Part shown: piece after piece, positions 33,514 through 41,938 of the stretch
Layout: each line of letters opens with the position of its first letter
Position numbering within the stretch: the stretch's first letter is position 1
NCBI GenBank assembly: GCA_029008875.1
Contig: JAQXJP010000003.1
Span: 70,710-134,709, forward strand
Source of the DNA: Lachnospiraceae bacterium
GTDB taxonomy: Bacteria; Bacillota; Clostridia; Lachnospirales; Lachnospiraceae
Direction of reading: 5' to 3'
DNA length: 64,000 bases
Notes under the pieces: model-generated
Database searches by the model: none
What the model saw: the letters and a program-made list of their open reading frames with translations, nothing else
What the model was told of the DNA's origin: nothing
Position numbers and translations under genes: made by a program

Positions 33514-35076
33514 ATGAAAAAAGACAAACATAAGAAGGGCGTTCGCTTTCGGGAGAACAGTCTGCAAAGAATCGTTCTGGCAGCACTTGCGGTATTGCTT
33601 CAAATAGGATGGCTCCTGTTCGCAGTGATAAAACTGAATTCTCATTTTGTGGAGATTGAGACGGTCATTCGTGCGATTGCACTTATCACTGCGCTTCTGA
33701 TCTTGGGAAACCGGACGAACACCACATTTAAGGAATCCTGGCTGTTTTTGATTTTGGCGGCTCCGGTGTTCGGAATGACCATCTATTTTCTGTTTGGCAA
33801 TTCTTTTCCTCTGAACAGGGAACGCAAGATTTACAACAAGCTGAATTATGCGGTGCGCAAGCATATGCCCAGCAACGATGGCGTGCTGGAGCACTTGAAG
33901 GAGCAGGATGACAATTGGAGCGCCCAGGCGGATTATCTGGCCAACTATATGGGTTTTCCAATCTATGACGACTCCGAGATTACTTTTTTCGGGGATACCA
34001 ATGAAGCACTGGAGGCGCAGCTTGCGGCAATTAAATCCGCAAAAGAGTTTATTTTTATGGAATACTTTGCAGTGGAAGATGCGGAAGCTTTTTCCAGAAT
34101 GAAGGAACTCTTGATTCAGAAAGCCGCAGAGGGCGTCAATGTGCGCATTATGTATGATGACGTGGGAAGCGTGGGTTTTGTAAATCCCAAATTTGGGCGC
34201 GAACTGGAAGGGAAGGGGATTGAGTGCCGGATTTTCAACCGTATCATTCCGCTTGTCAAGCTCTTCCTCAACAACCGGGATCATCGAAAACTGATGATTG
34301 TGGACGGAGAAATCGCCTTCACCGGAGGGTACAATATCGCGGATGAGTATTTTAATATCACCCACCCCTATGGTGTGTGGAAGGATTCCGGCGTGAGAAT
34401 CCGGGGAAATGCGGTAATATCCGTCACAGGAATGTTTCTTGAGATGTGGAATTCCATCAATCCCACAGACAAGGATTACGGGGTATATATGAAGTCTGCA
34501 AAAACCGTTGTGGCCGATGCGCCAGGCAATGTCCTTGTACAGCCTTTCTGCGATACTCCGCTGGATGACGAATATGTAGGCGAGAATGTCTACTTGAATA
34601 TGATTGCGCTGGCAAGGGAGTACCTGTACATTTCCACGCCATATGTTGCGGTGACGGAGGAGATGGTTCGCCAGTTGGGACTTGCGGCTCGCCGGGGCGT
34701 GGATGTGAGAATGGTGATTCCCGGAATTCCGGATAAGAAGGTCGTGTATGAATTGACCAAATCCTATGTTCCGAAGCTTCTGGAAAACGGAGTGCGGATA
34801 TATTGCTACACCCCTGGCTTCAACCACGCAAAACAATTCTGCGCGGATGGGAAAGCCGCGGTGGTGGGAACCATCAACATGGATTTCCGAAGCTTTTGCC
34901 ATCATTTTGAGGACGGCGTGTTCTGGTACGGCGGGGATGCGGTGGAGCAGGTATCCAGAGACTTTGAGGAAATGTTTGCCGTGTCGGATGAACTGACCCC
35001 GGACAGCAAGGTGGGAAGAATGCGCAGACTTGGAATCTGGCAGAGCCTGCTTCGCCTATTGGCGCCATTATTATAA
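33514..35076 (+). CDS. cls: Cardiolipin synthase
   Basis: A 520-aa membrane enzyme of the phospholipase D superfamily that joins two phosphatidylglycerols into cardiolipin. Two N-terminal membrane segments (about 18-38 and 45-65, with a third hydrophobic stretch up to 92) precede two catalytic motifs: HRKLMIVDGEIAFTGGYN (near 258) and HAKQFCADGKAAVVGTINMD (near 438), the standard HxKxxxxD pair. AGAGGTGG precedes the ATG. The length is typical. Confidence 0.93.
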   Translation: MKKDKHKKGVRFRENSLQRIVLAALAVLLQIGWLLFAVIKLNSHFVEIETVIRAIALITALLILGNRTNTTFKESWLFLILAAPVFGMTIYFLFGNSFPLNRERKIYNKLNYAVRKHMPSNDGVLEHLKEQDDNWSAQADYLANYMGFPIYDDSEITFFGDTNEALEAQLAAIKSAKEFIFMEYFAVEDAEAFSRMKELLIQKAAEGVNVRIMYDDVGSVGFVNPKFGRELEGKGIECRIFNRIIPLVKLFLNNRDHRKLMIVDGEIAFTGGYNIADEYFNITHPYGVWKDSGVRIRGNAVISVTGMFLEMWNSINPTDKDYGVYMKSAKTVVADAPGNVLVQPFCDTPLDDEYVGENVYLNMIALAREYLYISTPYVAVTEEMVRQLGLAARRGVDVRMVIPGIPDKKVVYELTKSYVPKLLENGVRIYCYTPGFNHAKQFCADGKAAVVGTINMDFRSFCHHFEDGVFWYGGDAVEQVSRDFEEMFAVSDELTPDSKVGRMRRLGIWQSLLRLLAPLL

Positions 35077-35150
35077 AATAGAAAAAATAAGAATAAAAAA
35101 ACATATCCGGTAGAAAATAATACCATTAGTGAACATATGGAGGATTGCGT

Positions 35151-35696
35151 ATGAAAGCGACTGGTATTGTACGAAGAATAGATGATTTGGGCAGAATTGT
35201 GATTCCGAAGGAAATCCGCAGAACATTGCGGATTCGGGAGGGCGATCCTTTAGAGATATTTACAGATCGGGAAGGGGAAATCATGCTCAAAAAATATTCC
35301 CCTATCGGAGAACTACGGGATGTTGCGGTCAGCTATGCGGAGAGTCTGGCCCAGACCACGGGTGAACTTGTGTGTATCACGGACCGGGATTGTGTGGTGG
35401 CAGCATCAGGACCCAAGAAAAGAGAGTACGAAGGCAAGAATCTGTCCAAGGCCATGGAGGAACTGATCGAGCGGAGAGCAACGATTGCGGCGAACCTTGG
35501 GGAGAAGGATTTCGTCAAAGTGACCGAGGACGACGAAAACGAGTTCCAGACCCAGACAATTGTGACCATTATCTGCAATGGGGACAGCATCGGCTCCGTG
35601 GTGTTGTACGGAAGGGACTCCGCAAAATATTCCGCCGAGGACGTAAAACAGCTGGTGCAAACCGCAGCACAGTTCTTGGGAAGACAGATGGAATAG
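35151..35696 (+). CDS. spoVT: Stage V sporulation protein T-like regulator
   Basis: A 181-aa protein. The ATG at 35151 lies 7 nt after GGAGG; a TTG two codons earlier overlaps that site. The N-terminal AbrB/SpoVT swapped-hairpin DNA-binding domain reads GIVRRIDDLGRIVIPKEIRR. The C-terminal domain (residues about 60-180) is GAF-like, as in B. subtilis SpoVT, which tunes forespore gene expression. This marks a spore-forming lineage, or a retained regulator in one that no longer sporulates. Confidence 0.92.
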   Translation: MKATGIVRRIDDLGRIVIPKEIRRTLRIREGDPLEIFTDREGEIMLKKYSPIGELRDVAVSYAESLAQTTGELVCITDRDCVVAASGPKKREYEGKNLSKAMEELIERRATIAANLGEKDFVKVTEDDENEFQTQTIVTIICNGDSIGSVVLYGRDSAKYSAEDVKQLVQTAAQFLGRQME

Positions 35697-35740
35697 AAAA
35701 CCCGGTCACAAAAAAACGGAAAAAAACGAAAAACTTTATT

Positions 35741-35776
35741 CCGTGTGACCGCCGTGTGACCAAAAGGTACTATAGT
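35741..35776 (+). promoter_or_regulatory. Direct-repeat activator site and -10 of the surface protein gene
   Basis: CCGTGTGACC occurs at 35741-35750 and again at 35752-35761, an 11-nt step. A TATAGT -10 (35771-35776) lacks a fitting -35, as in promoters activated by response regulators that bind tandem direct repeats. An inverse copy of the core, GGTCACA, lies at 35704-35710. Confidence 0.55.
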
Positions 35777-35825
35777 AGTTACAGAAATAGGAGAAACGTA
35801 CTGTTGTTTGTAAGGAGGAACTGCT

Positions 35826-37532
35826 ATGGTAAACAAAGGATTGATTCGCAAGATTGTGGCATTTGCACTTGCAGCCACCATGATTGTGGGAACAGGAATA
35901 AGCGTATACGCTGACGAAGTAGTCAATGAAGAAAACGCAAAATATTATGTTTTGAAGGATGCAGACCAGATGCCTTCGGATCTGCATGAGTCCGACAGCT
36001 CAAGCAAGTATGTGGGCGTTGGGAATGGAAGTATCGATACCGCGGACATCACTGCCACAGAGGGAAGCAAGCCTTCGGTTGCAGATGGGGATATCGTGAA
36101 TGAGGAGCCGGTTGAGGTAGAAGACTTCATTTTGTCAGCACCCTCCGCAGAAGAGATTGCCGCACAGCTTTCCAACGGAGATGCCGCAACTGCACTGTAT
36201 ATTGACTGGTATCGAATCATCAAGGAAGCAGATGGTTGGCATGTGGACGGAACCGCCGTACCTGTCATTGACTTGACAGAAGCCGCACAGGTGAAGGCTG
36301 ATAGCCGTTATTATAAGGCAGCCGCTTACGGAATCGCTGATTTCAATATCTCCGTAACCTACGGTGATACCGTTTTGACAGAGGGAACGGATTATGAAAT
36401 CGTCGGTGTGACCGAGGATCTCACCAATCCGGGAACTAAGAGCGCCACTGTACAGTTTAAGGGAAAGTATTCCGGAAGCAAAGCGGTAACCTTTGCAATT
36501 CTTGGCGAAAAGGTTCGCTTCTATCTGCAGGGCGCAGATGGCAAGAGTTATACCTCTCTCGGAGATGGAGCTTTCTCTGCTGCTGTATACGAGTTGTTGG
36601 CAGCGGCAGACAGCAAGGTAATCTCTCAAGACAACGCTGAAATCGCAGGATATATGGACGGAGCAGTGCTCTCCGATGCATTCAAAGCAGCACTTGGCGA
36701 CGGGGTTCAGTACATCAAGCTCTGCAAAGAGGCAGACGGATACCATGTGGATGTGAGATACAGTGATTCCGCAAACTATGCGGTAAATGCTACTTTCTAT
36801 CTGAGAAAAATGAACGTTGCCAGACCGGAGGGAACCGTCGGCGATGTGGATAGCAACTATGTTACTGTTGCAGAGGGAGAAAAAGTATTGGCTTCTCTTC
36901 CGGTTGCAATTGCAGAGACAGAAGATGACGGAACCATAGAAAGCATGATCCTCGAGGGTAAGATGCCCACCGAAGAGCAGATTCAGGCAGCAATCGTTGC
37001 GATAGGATACACCGAGGAAGAGGCACAGTATCTTACCATTAACTGGTATCGAATTGTCGTTCCGAACAAGACCGTTCACATTGACGGAGAGGTTGTGGAA
37101 AAGGAAGTGGAAGAGCAGCCGGAAGAAGAGGAGCCGGTAGTACCGACCACACCGGGAACCACACCGGGAACTACACCGGGAACCACACCGGGAACCATAC
37201 CGGCAGCTGCACCAACCGCAACACCGGAAACCACTCCTGCAGCAGATGAGCAGGCAGCACCGGCAGCGCAGGTGGCAGTGGCAGATCAGCAGACTCCTGC
37301 AGCAGCACCTGCAGAGGATGAGGAGCAGGATGAGGAAGAAAATGTTATCTTGGATGAGGACACTCCGCTGAATTCCGGCGAGGACGTTGAGATTGAAGAT
37401 GCAGCAGCTCCGCTTGCACCGGCGGCACACAATTGCTTTATCCACTGGATTGTCTTCCTCCTCACACTTGTTTGCGGCGCTTACAGCATTGTGAGAGTGT
37501 TCGCAAGAAGAAATGCACAGAAGGAAGCATAA
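35826..37532 (+). CDS. Secreted, membrane-anchored surface protein with WYRI repeats
   Basis: A 568-aa protein with a clear signal peptide (residues 1-29, cleavage near VYA-DEV) and AAGGAGG before the ATG. Three related segments recur: LYIDWYRIIKEADGWHVDG (about 120), YIKLCKEADGYHVDV (about 298) and LTINWYRIVVPNKTVHIDG (about 400). Then come a Thr/Pro-rich stalk of TPGT repeats, an acidic stretch and a C-terminal hydrophobic helix (CFIHWIVFLLTLVCGAYSI) with a basic tail, but no LPXTG. It probably sits in the membrane facing out through the wall. No enzyme motif; function unknown. Confidence 0.85.
   Translation: MVNKGLIRKIVAFALAATMIVGTGISVYADEVVNEENAKYYVLKDADQMPSDLHESDSSSKYVGVGNGSIDTADITATEGSKPSVADGDIVNEEPVEVEDFILSAPSAEEIAAQLSNGDAATALYIDWYRIIKEADGWHVDGTAVPVIDLTEAAQVKADSRYYKAAAYGIADFNISVTYGDTVLTEGTDYEIVGVTEDLTNPGTKSATVQFKGKYSGSKAVTFAILGEKVRFYLQGADGKSYTSLGDGAFSAAVYELLAAADSKVISQDNAEIAGYMDGAVLSDAFKAALGDGVQYIKLCKEADGYHVDVRYSDSANYAVNATFYLRKMNVARPEGTVGDVDSNYVTVAEGEKVLASLPVAIAETEDDGTIESMILEGKMPTEEQIQAAIVAIGYTEEEAQYLTINWYRIVVPNKTVHIDGEVVEKEVEEQPEEEEPVVPTTPGTTPGTTPGTTPGTIPAAAPTATPETTPAADEQAAPAAQVAVADQQTPAAAPAEDEEQDEEENVILDEDTPLNSGEDVEIEDAAAPLAPAAHNCFIHWIVFLLTLVCGAYSIVRVFARRNAQKEA
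37149..37196 (+). repeat. 12-bp coding tandem repeat (TPGT)
   Basis: Four units of ACACCGGGAACC with single-base changes encode the Thr-Pro-Gly-Thr stalk of the surface protein. Such arrays can change length by slippage without loss of frame. Confidence 0.9.
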
Positions 37533-37550
37533 TCAACGGGAGGAGAAATC

Positions 37551-37733
37551 ATGAAGGTATTAGATAAAATTATATTTGCAGTATTTGTCATTGCATTGAT
37601 TATCCTGTGCTTTTTCCAGAATTGCAGCCGGGACATCTACTTTCTGATTGCAGGATTTGTTGTGGCGGCAGTTACCCTCGTTGCGATGATCGTGCAGGGC
37701 AAGAAGAAAAACAAGCAGGAAGAACAACAGTAA
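37551..37733 (+). CDS. Small two-helix membrane protein (60 aa)
   Basis: MKVLDKIIFAVFVIALIIL begins a protein with two hydrophobic helices (residues 7-24 and 29-48) and a basic/Gln tail (KKKNKQEEQQ). GGGAGGAG precedes the ATG. It lies 18 nt after the surface protein gene and before a terminator, so the two form one operon; it may be an assembly or anchoring partner. Confidence 0.75.
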   Translation: MKVLDKIIFAVFVIALIILCFFQNCSRDIYFLIAGFVVAAVTLVAMIVQGKKKNKQEEQQ

Positions 37734-37746
37734 TTTGTAAAATATA

Positions 37747-37773
37747 GGGCGACCGTTTTGGTCGCCCCATTTT
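37747..37773 (+). terminator. Intrinsic terminator of the surface-protein operon
   Basis: GGGCGACC-GTTTT-GGTCGCCC stem followed by CATTTTA. Confidence 0.85.
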
Positions 37774-37839
37774 ATAGTTCCGCGGTCAAAAATATCTCTC
37801 GTGATTGCATATGACCGGGAAAAAGTATAGAATACACAT

Positions 37840-40035
37840 ATGAGTGAGAAGGTATTTGTGGAGTCCGATTTGGATGAGGAGGACAAGCGTCCCAGGAAGG
37901 TAAAAAAAAGAAAAAAGCATCGCTTATTCTGGTTCATCGTAAAACTACAAATCTTTTTAATGATTCTGGTGGTTGGGGCTGTTGCCTATTACTATCTGGG
38001 AGGATATGCGGCGGAGGTAAAGGCACTCAAGGAGGAAGCGGTGGCGATTGTTGCCGCGTCCGACGAGAAAACCTTTATGCCGGGACAGACCAGCGCGGTT
38101 TATGATGTGAACGGGGAACTGATTTCGGAACGCAACGGGGAAAAGGTTGCGGAGTATGTCCGGTACGAGGATATTCCGGCGAAATTTATCGTGGCGATTA
38201 TCAGTATTGAGGACAAGAAGTTCTACAGTCACAACGGAGTGGATTTCCGGGCGGTATTTCGAGCCGCAAAAGCTATGTTGGAGAACGGGAAGGTGACCCA
38301 GGGTGGGAGCACCATCACCATGCAGCTGGGGAAGCTCATGTTCATGGAACACGGCCAATCCTGGCAGTACAAGGTGCAGCAGATGTTTATCGCCACGGAG
38401 CTGGAGAAGAAATATACCAAAAGCCAGATTCTGGAGTTCTACCTCAACAATATTTATTTTGCAAATGGGTACTATGGGATTGAGGCGGCCTGCCACGGAT
38501 ATTTCGACTGTGAACTGAACGAGCTTGACATGTCGCAGATTGCTTTTTTGCTCTCCATACCCAACAGTCCCAGCTATTATGATCCGCTGGTCAATTACAG
38601 TAATACCATGAGCAGACGGAATCTGATATTGGACAACATCTATGCGGACGGCAAGATGGGCGAGGAAGAATATCTGTCTGCGAAGAGGGAGGATGTGGTT
38701 CTCAACCTCCCACAGAAGGGCTCAACCCTGTGGAATAACTATGTGGATACCTATGTCTACCATTGTGCCACAAAAGCAATGATGGAAAAGGAAGGCTTCG
38801 AGTTCCGTTACTATTTTGACAGCGAAGAACAGAAGCAGGAATACAACGAGGAATATGACGAGCGGTACGCAGCGTGCCAGAAGAAGCTGTATACCGGCGG
38901 ATACAAGATCTATACATCCATTGACATGGAGAAGCAGAAATGGCTGCAATCGGCGGTGGACAATGAACTTGCCTATTTCATGGAGCAGAATGAAGAGGGG
39001 GTTTACGCCATGCAGGGCGCTGCGACCTGCATTGACAACGAAACCGGATATGTGGTGGCAATTGTGGGAGGAAGAAGCCAAAATTTCTCCGGCTACACGT
39101 TGAACCGGGCATATCAGAGCCATCGACAGCCGGGAAGCGCCATAAAACCACTGATTGTATACACGCCTTGCTTTGAGAGGGGATATACGCCGGACAGTAT
39201 CGTGGATGACCATGAGCTGGAGGATGGGCCCGCGAATTCCGGCGGAAGCTATGCCGGGCAGGTGACAATCCGCACGGCGGTGGCCAAATCCTTGAATACG
39301 GTAGCCTGGCAGTTGTATGAGGAACTCACCCCGGAGGTGGGATTGGAGTACCTCAAGAATATGAATTTCAGTGCCATTGTGGATGAGGATTACGTGCTGC
39401 CCACAGCGTTGGGGGGATTTACTAATGGAGTCTCCACCGTGGAGATGGCAGCGGCATACGCAACCATAGAAAACGACGGAGTCTATCGAAATCCCACCTG
39501 CATCCTGTCCATCGTAGATTCTTACGAGAACACAGTCTATGTGTCCGAGCAGCTATCCTGTGTAGTATACAAAGAAACGGCAGCCCGCATGATGACCGAT
39601 GTACTGACTTCCGTTATGACGGAGGGAACGGGGAGAAAGCTGGCGTTGGAAAACATGCCCTGCGCCGGCAAGACCGGGACCACCAATGACCACAAGGACG
39701 GATGGTTTGTGGGATTTACCCGCTACTATACCACCAGTGTGTGGGTTGGATATGATATGCCGCGGGAAGTGGAAAACCTGATGGGAAATACATACCCGGA
39801 GCAGATTTGGCAGCGCTATATGGAGATGGTACACCAGGATCTGACGCCCCTTGATTTTCTTCCCTACGCAAAATTGTCGGAGGAGTTCGTGGAAGAGCAG
39901 GAAAACCTGGAACAGGAAATGCAGGAGCGCAGGAACGGCGGCTCGAATTCGGAAGAGACACCGGATGAGAACCCGGCCGCAGAAAATGAGCAGGGGGACC
40001 CGGCAAGCCCCGAGGAACAGGTTGGCATCGAATAA
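37840..40035 (+). CDS. Class A penicillin-binding protein (PBP1A-like glycosyltransferase/transpeptidase)
   Basis: A 731-aa enzyme that polymerises and crosslinks peptidoglycan. A basic cytoplasmic start precedes a membrane anchor (about residues 32-53). The GT51 domain shows EDKKFYSHNGVDF and QGGSTITMQL. The transpeptidase has SAIK (near 433), SLN and KTGTTND (near 611). The acidic, low-complexity tail is typical of clostridial PBPs. The ATG has no ribosome binding site; a TATAGA at 37826-37831 would start transcription near the ATG itself, so the mRNA may be leaderless. No better internal start is visible. Confidence 0.92.
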   Translation: MSEKVFVESDLDEEDKRPRKVKKRKKHRLFWFIVKLQIFLMILVVGAVAYYYLGGYAAEVKALKEEAVAIVAASDEKTFMPGQTSAVYDVNGELISERNGEKVAEYVRYEDIPAKFIVAIISIEDKKFYSHNGVDFRAVFRAAKAMLENGKVTQGGSTITMQLGKLMFMEHGQSWQYKVQQMFIATELEKKYTKSQILEFYLNNIYFANGYYGIEAACHGYFDCELNELDMSQIAFLLSIPNSPSYYDPLVNYSNTMSRRNLILDNIYADGKMGEEEYLSAKREDVVLNLPQKGSTLWNNYVDTYVYHCATKAMMEKEGFEFRYYFDSEEQKQEYNEEYDERYAACQKKLYTGGYKIYTSIDMEKQKWLQSAVDNELAYFMEQNEEGVYAMQGAATCIDNETGYVVAIVGGRSQNFSGYTLNRAYQSHRQPGSAIKPLIVYTPCFERGYTPDSIVDDHELEDGPANSGGSYAGQVTIRTAVAKSLNTVAWQLYEELTPEVGLEYLKNMNFSAIVDEDYVLPTALGGFTNGVSTVEMAAAYATIENDGVYRNPTCILSIVDSYENTVYVSEQLSCVVYKETAARMMTDVLTSVMTEGTGRKLALENMPCAGKTGTTNDHKDGWFVGFTRYYTTSVWVGYDMPREVENLMGNTYPEQIWQRYMEMVHQDLTPLDFLPYAKLSEEFVEEQENLEQEMQERRNGGSNSEETPDENPAAENEQGDPASPEEQVGIE

Positions 40036-40089
40036 TAATAGAAACAAAACTATACATAACGATTACAAATTAATTTAGGAGGAGCAATT

Positions 40090-41028
40090 ATGAAAAAATA
40101 TGGTTTTGGCGTAGACGTAGGAGGAACCACAATCAAAGTTGGATTCTTCGAGACCAGCGGTAAGCTGATTGACAAGTGGGAGATTAAGACAAACACGGAA
40201 AATCACGGCGAAAATATCTTGTCCGACATTGCGCAGGCTGTGGACAACAGACTGGCACAGGAGGGAATCAGCAAGAGTGACGTTCAGGGTGTGGGAATTG
40301 GTGTTCCGGGCCCGGTTCGAAACGACGGCGTTGTCAACAACTGTGTGAATCTCGGCTGGGGTGTCATCAATGTAAAAGAGGAACTCGGCAAATTGACAGG
40401 ACTTGAGGTTGCTGTGGGCAATGACGCCAATGTTGCCGCACTCGGTGAGATGTGGCAGGGCGGTGGAAAAGGCTCCAGGGATGTGGTAATGGTCACACTG
40501 GGAACCGGCGTTGGCGGCGGAATCATCTGTGACGGCAAGATGGTGGCAGGCTTTAACGGAGCCGGCGGAGAAATCGGACATATCACGGTAAATGAGGATG
40601 AAATCGAGCCTTGTAACTGCGGGCAGTACGGATGTCTGGAGCAGTATGCTTCTGCTACCGGTATCGTTCGCATGGCAAAGAGAAAGCTTGCAAAGAGCGA
40701 GCAGGAGACAACCCTTCGAGCATTCGGCGAGTTGACCGCGAAGGATATCTTTGACGAGGCAAAGGCCGGAGATGCAATGGCGAAGGAGCTGGTGGATGAG
40801 CTTGGAACAATTCTGGGATCAGCCCTCTCCAACATCGCCTGTGTGGTAAACCCGGAAATTATTGTCATCGGTGGCGGTGTATCAAAAGCGGGACAGATTT
40901 TGATCGATACCATTCAGAAACATTACATTGAGACTTCCTTCCATGCGTGCAAGGATGCGAAGTTTGCGCTTGCCTCCCTGGGCAATGACGCAGGAATGTA
41001 CGGATGCATGCAGCTTCTGCTGGGATAA
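40090..41028 (+). CDS. glcK: ROK-family glucokinase
   Basis: A 312-aa kinase that phosphorylates glucose with ATP. The phosphate-binding motif is VDVGGTTIKVGFF (residues 7-19). The substrate and catalytic segment is GAGGEIGHITV, and the zinc-binding ROK motif is CNCGQYGCLEQYAS. No helix-turn-helix is present, so it is a kinase rather than a ROK repressor. TTAGGAGGAG precedes the ATG. It has its own terminator. Confidence 0.93.
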   Translation: MKKYGFGVDVGGTTIKVGFFETSGKLIDKWEIKTNTENHGENILSDIAQAVDNRLAQEGISKSDVQGVGIGVPGPVRNDGVVNNCVNLGWGVINVKEELGKLTGLEVAVGNDANVAALGEMWQGGGKGSRDVVMVTLGTGVGGGIICDGKMVAGFNGAGGEIGHITVNEDEIEPCNCGQYGCLEQYASATGIVRMAKRKLAKSEQETTLRAFGELTAKDIFDEAKAGDAMAKELVDELGTILGSALSNIACVVNPEIIVIGGGVSKAGQILIDTIQKHYIETSFHACKDAKFALASLGNDAGMYGCMQLLLG

Positions 41029-41056
41029 TATTCCAATAAAATGGGAAATGAAATAC

Positions 41057-41096
41057 AAAAGACCTTCGTCGTAAAGAGACGAAGGTCTTTTCGTTT
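41057..41096 (+). terminator. glcK intrinsic terminator
   Basis: AAAAGACCTTCGTC / GACGAAGGTCTTTT stem with a 7-nt loop, followed by CGTTTTC. The A/T flanks make it usable on both strands, including for the convergent thiT gene. Confidence 0.9.
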
Positions 41097-41110
41097 TCGC
41101 AACTTAATTA

Positions 41111-41677
41111 TTATTCTTCCGATACAAAGAGCTTCGGGGTGGCGAATGCCAGGACTCCCACAACGACAGCCAGAATCAGGATATCGGGAACCATATAAGC
41201 TCCGTTATACACTAAGCTGTAGTAAGCAGGATGCATTCCTTCCGGTGCGTAGCTGCCCCAGAGAAGCCATCCTGACAGGAAGCTGCAGAGGAAACGGAGC
41301 AATCCGGCAATGACAGCGCCCAGAATATATCCGATTTTCGTCTGGTTCTTGCAAATCAGGGCAAAAACCGGTGCGAGACCGAGCACGGTAAAGGCCAGCA
41401 GGTAATCCAGCAAAATACAGCCGATCTGTGCCAGAAGGGTTGCGCAGTACAATACATTTGAGAAACCGATAATCATCTGGAGAAGTCCGTGAACAAATCC
41501 GGTGAAACATCCCCATTTTGGACCGTTGCGGAGCGCCATGATGACAAGGGGCAGCATCTCTAAGGTGATGGAGCCTCCCATGGGCATCTCAAAAATCTTG
41601 AGGTAAGATAACACGGTAGCAAGAGCAATAAGCATAGCGCCTTCTACCAAGGTACGTGTGTTTGATTTTTTGGACAT
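41111..41677 (-). CDS. thiT: Thiamine ECF transporter substrate-binding protein ThiT
   Basis: A 188-aa membrane protein with six hydrophobic segments that captures thiamine for the shared ECF ATPase module, which is not in this window. It contains GGSITLEMLPLVIMALRNGPKWGC, here starting near residue 34, typical of ThiT, and the aromatic thiamine-binding region near YAPEGMHPAYYSLVYNGAYM. AAGGAGG precedes the ATG. A TPP riboswitch lies in its leader, which fixes the substrate with good confidence. Confidence 0.94.
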   Translation of the reverse strand: MSKKSNTRTLVEGAMLIALATVLSYLKIFEMPMGGSITLEMLPLVIMALRNGPKWGCFTGFVHGLLQMIIGFSNVLYCATLLAQIGCILLDYLLAFTVLGLAPVFALICKNQTKIGYILGAVIAGLLRFLCSFLSGWLLWGSYAPEGMHPAYYSLVYNGAYMVPDILILAVVVGVLAFATPKLFVSEE

Positions 41678-41683
41678 AAAAAA

Positions 41684-41712
41684 TCCTCCTTCGTATTATG
41701 CGCTAGGAGGGA
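41684..41712 (-). promoter_or_regulatory. Ribosome-binding-site sequestering hairpin downstream of the riboswitch
   Basis: On the minus strand TCCCTCCT (41712 to 41705) can pair with the AAGGAGGA ribosome binding site (41691 to 41684) of thiT. This is the expected output switch for translational control by TPP. Confidence 0.6.
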
Positions 41713-41727
41713 CTTAAAAGATATGAA

Positions 41728-41818
41728 TTCATGCTTCCTTACGCCGGTACTAACCGGGTCAAGTGATGAGGGTCAATCCGTTTGGATATTCTCAGCAATA
41801 AGCTCCCCTAGCTTTTGT
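41728..41818 (-). ncRNA. TPP (THI-element) riboswitch
   Basis: The minus strand shows the conserved THI blocks in order: CTAGGGGAGC, GCTGAGA, GACCCTC, ACTTGACCCGG and CCGGCGTAAGGAAGC. It precedes thiT and follows a promoter, so thiamine pyrophosphate should shut off the transporter. Confidence 0.93.
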
Positions 41819-41833
41819 TAATTTGTCGTAGAC

Positions 41834-41862
41834 AGAATAATGCTTTTCGCTCACGATGTCAA
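41834..41862 (-). promoter_or_regulatory. thiT promoter
   Basis: On the minus strand TTGACA (41862 to 41857), 17-nt spacer, TATTCT (41839 to 41834). Transcription would start just before the riboswitch. Confidence 0.75.
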
Positions 41863-41874
41863 CAACAATCAAAC

Positions 41875-41910
41875 AAAATAGTTGGATAATCAAACTATTT
41901 TTGCTATAAT
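41875..41910 (+). promoter_or_regulatory. marR-type gene promoter with FabT-like operator
   Basis: TTGGAT (41882-41887), 17-nt spacer, TGC-TATAAT (41902-41910). The inverted repeat AAAATAGTT (41875-41883) / AACTATTTT (41893-41901) covers the -35 box and spacer. Its centre, TAGTTGGATAATCAAACTA, resembles FabT operators (TTTGATTATCAAA type). Confidence 0.7.
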
Positions 41911-41938
41911 CGGAACATAGAAAGAGAGAGGTGCAAAA

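Noticed and set aside
33301-34905. Minus-strand open frame of 534 codons opposite the cardiolipin synthase gene
   Set aside because: It is antisense to a fully motif-supported gene, has no ribosome binding site and no recognisable domain. It arises from codon bias on the opposite strand.
37149-37196. Short direct repeats considered as a CRISPR array
   Set aside because: The 12-bp units are contiguous without spacers and encode TPGT in frame.
36135-37445. Minus-strand open frame of 436 codons, Cys-rich, opposite the surface protein
   Set aside because: The Cys/Arg-rich text is the reverse reading of the Ala/Thr/Pro-rich stalk repeats. The forward gene has signal peptide and ribosome binding site.
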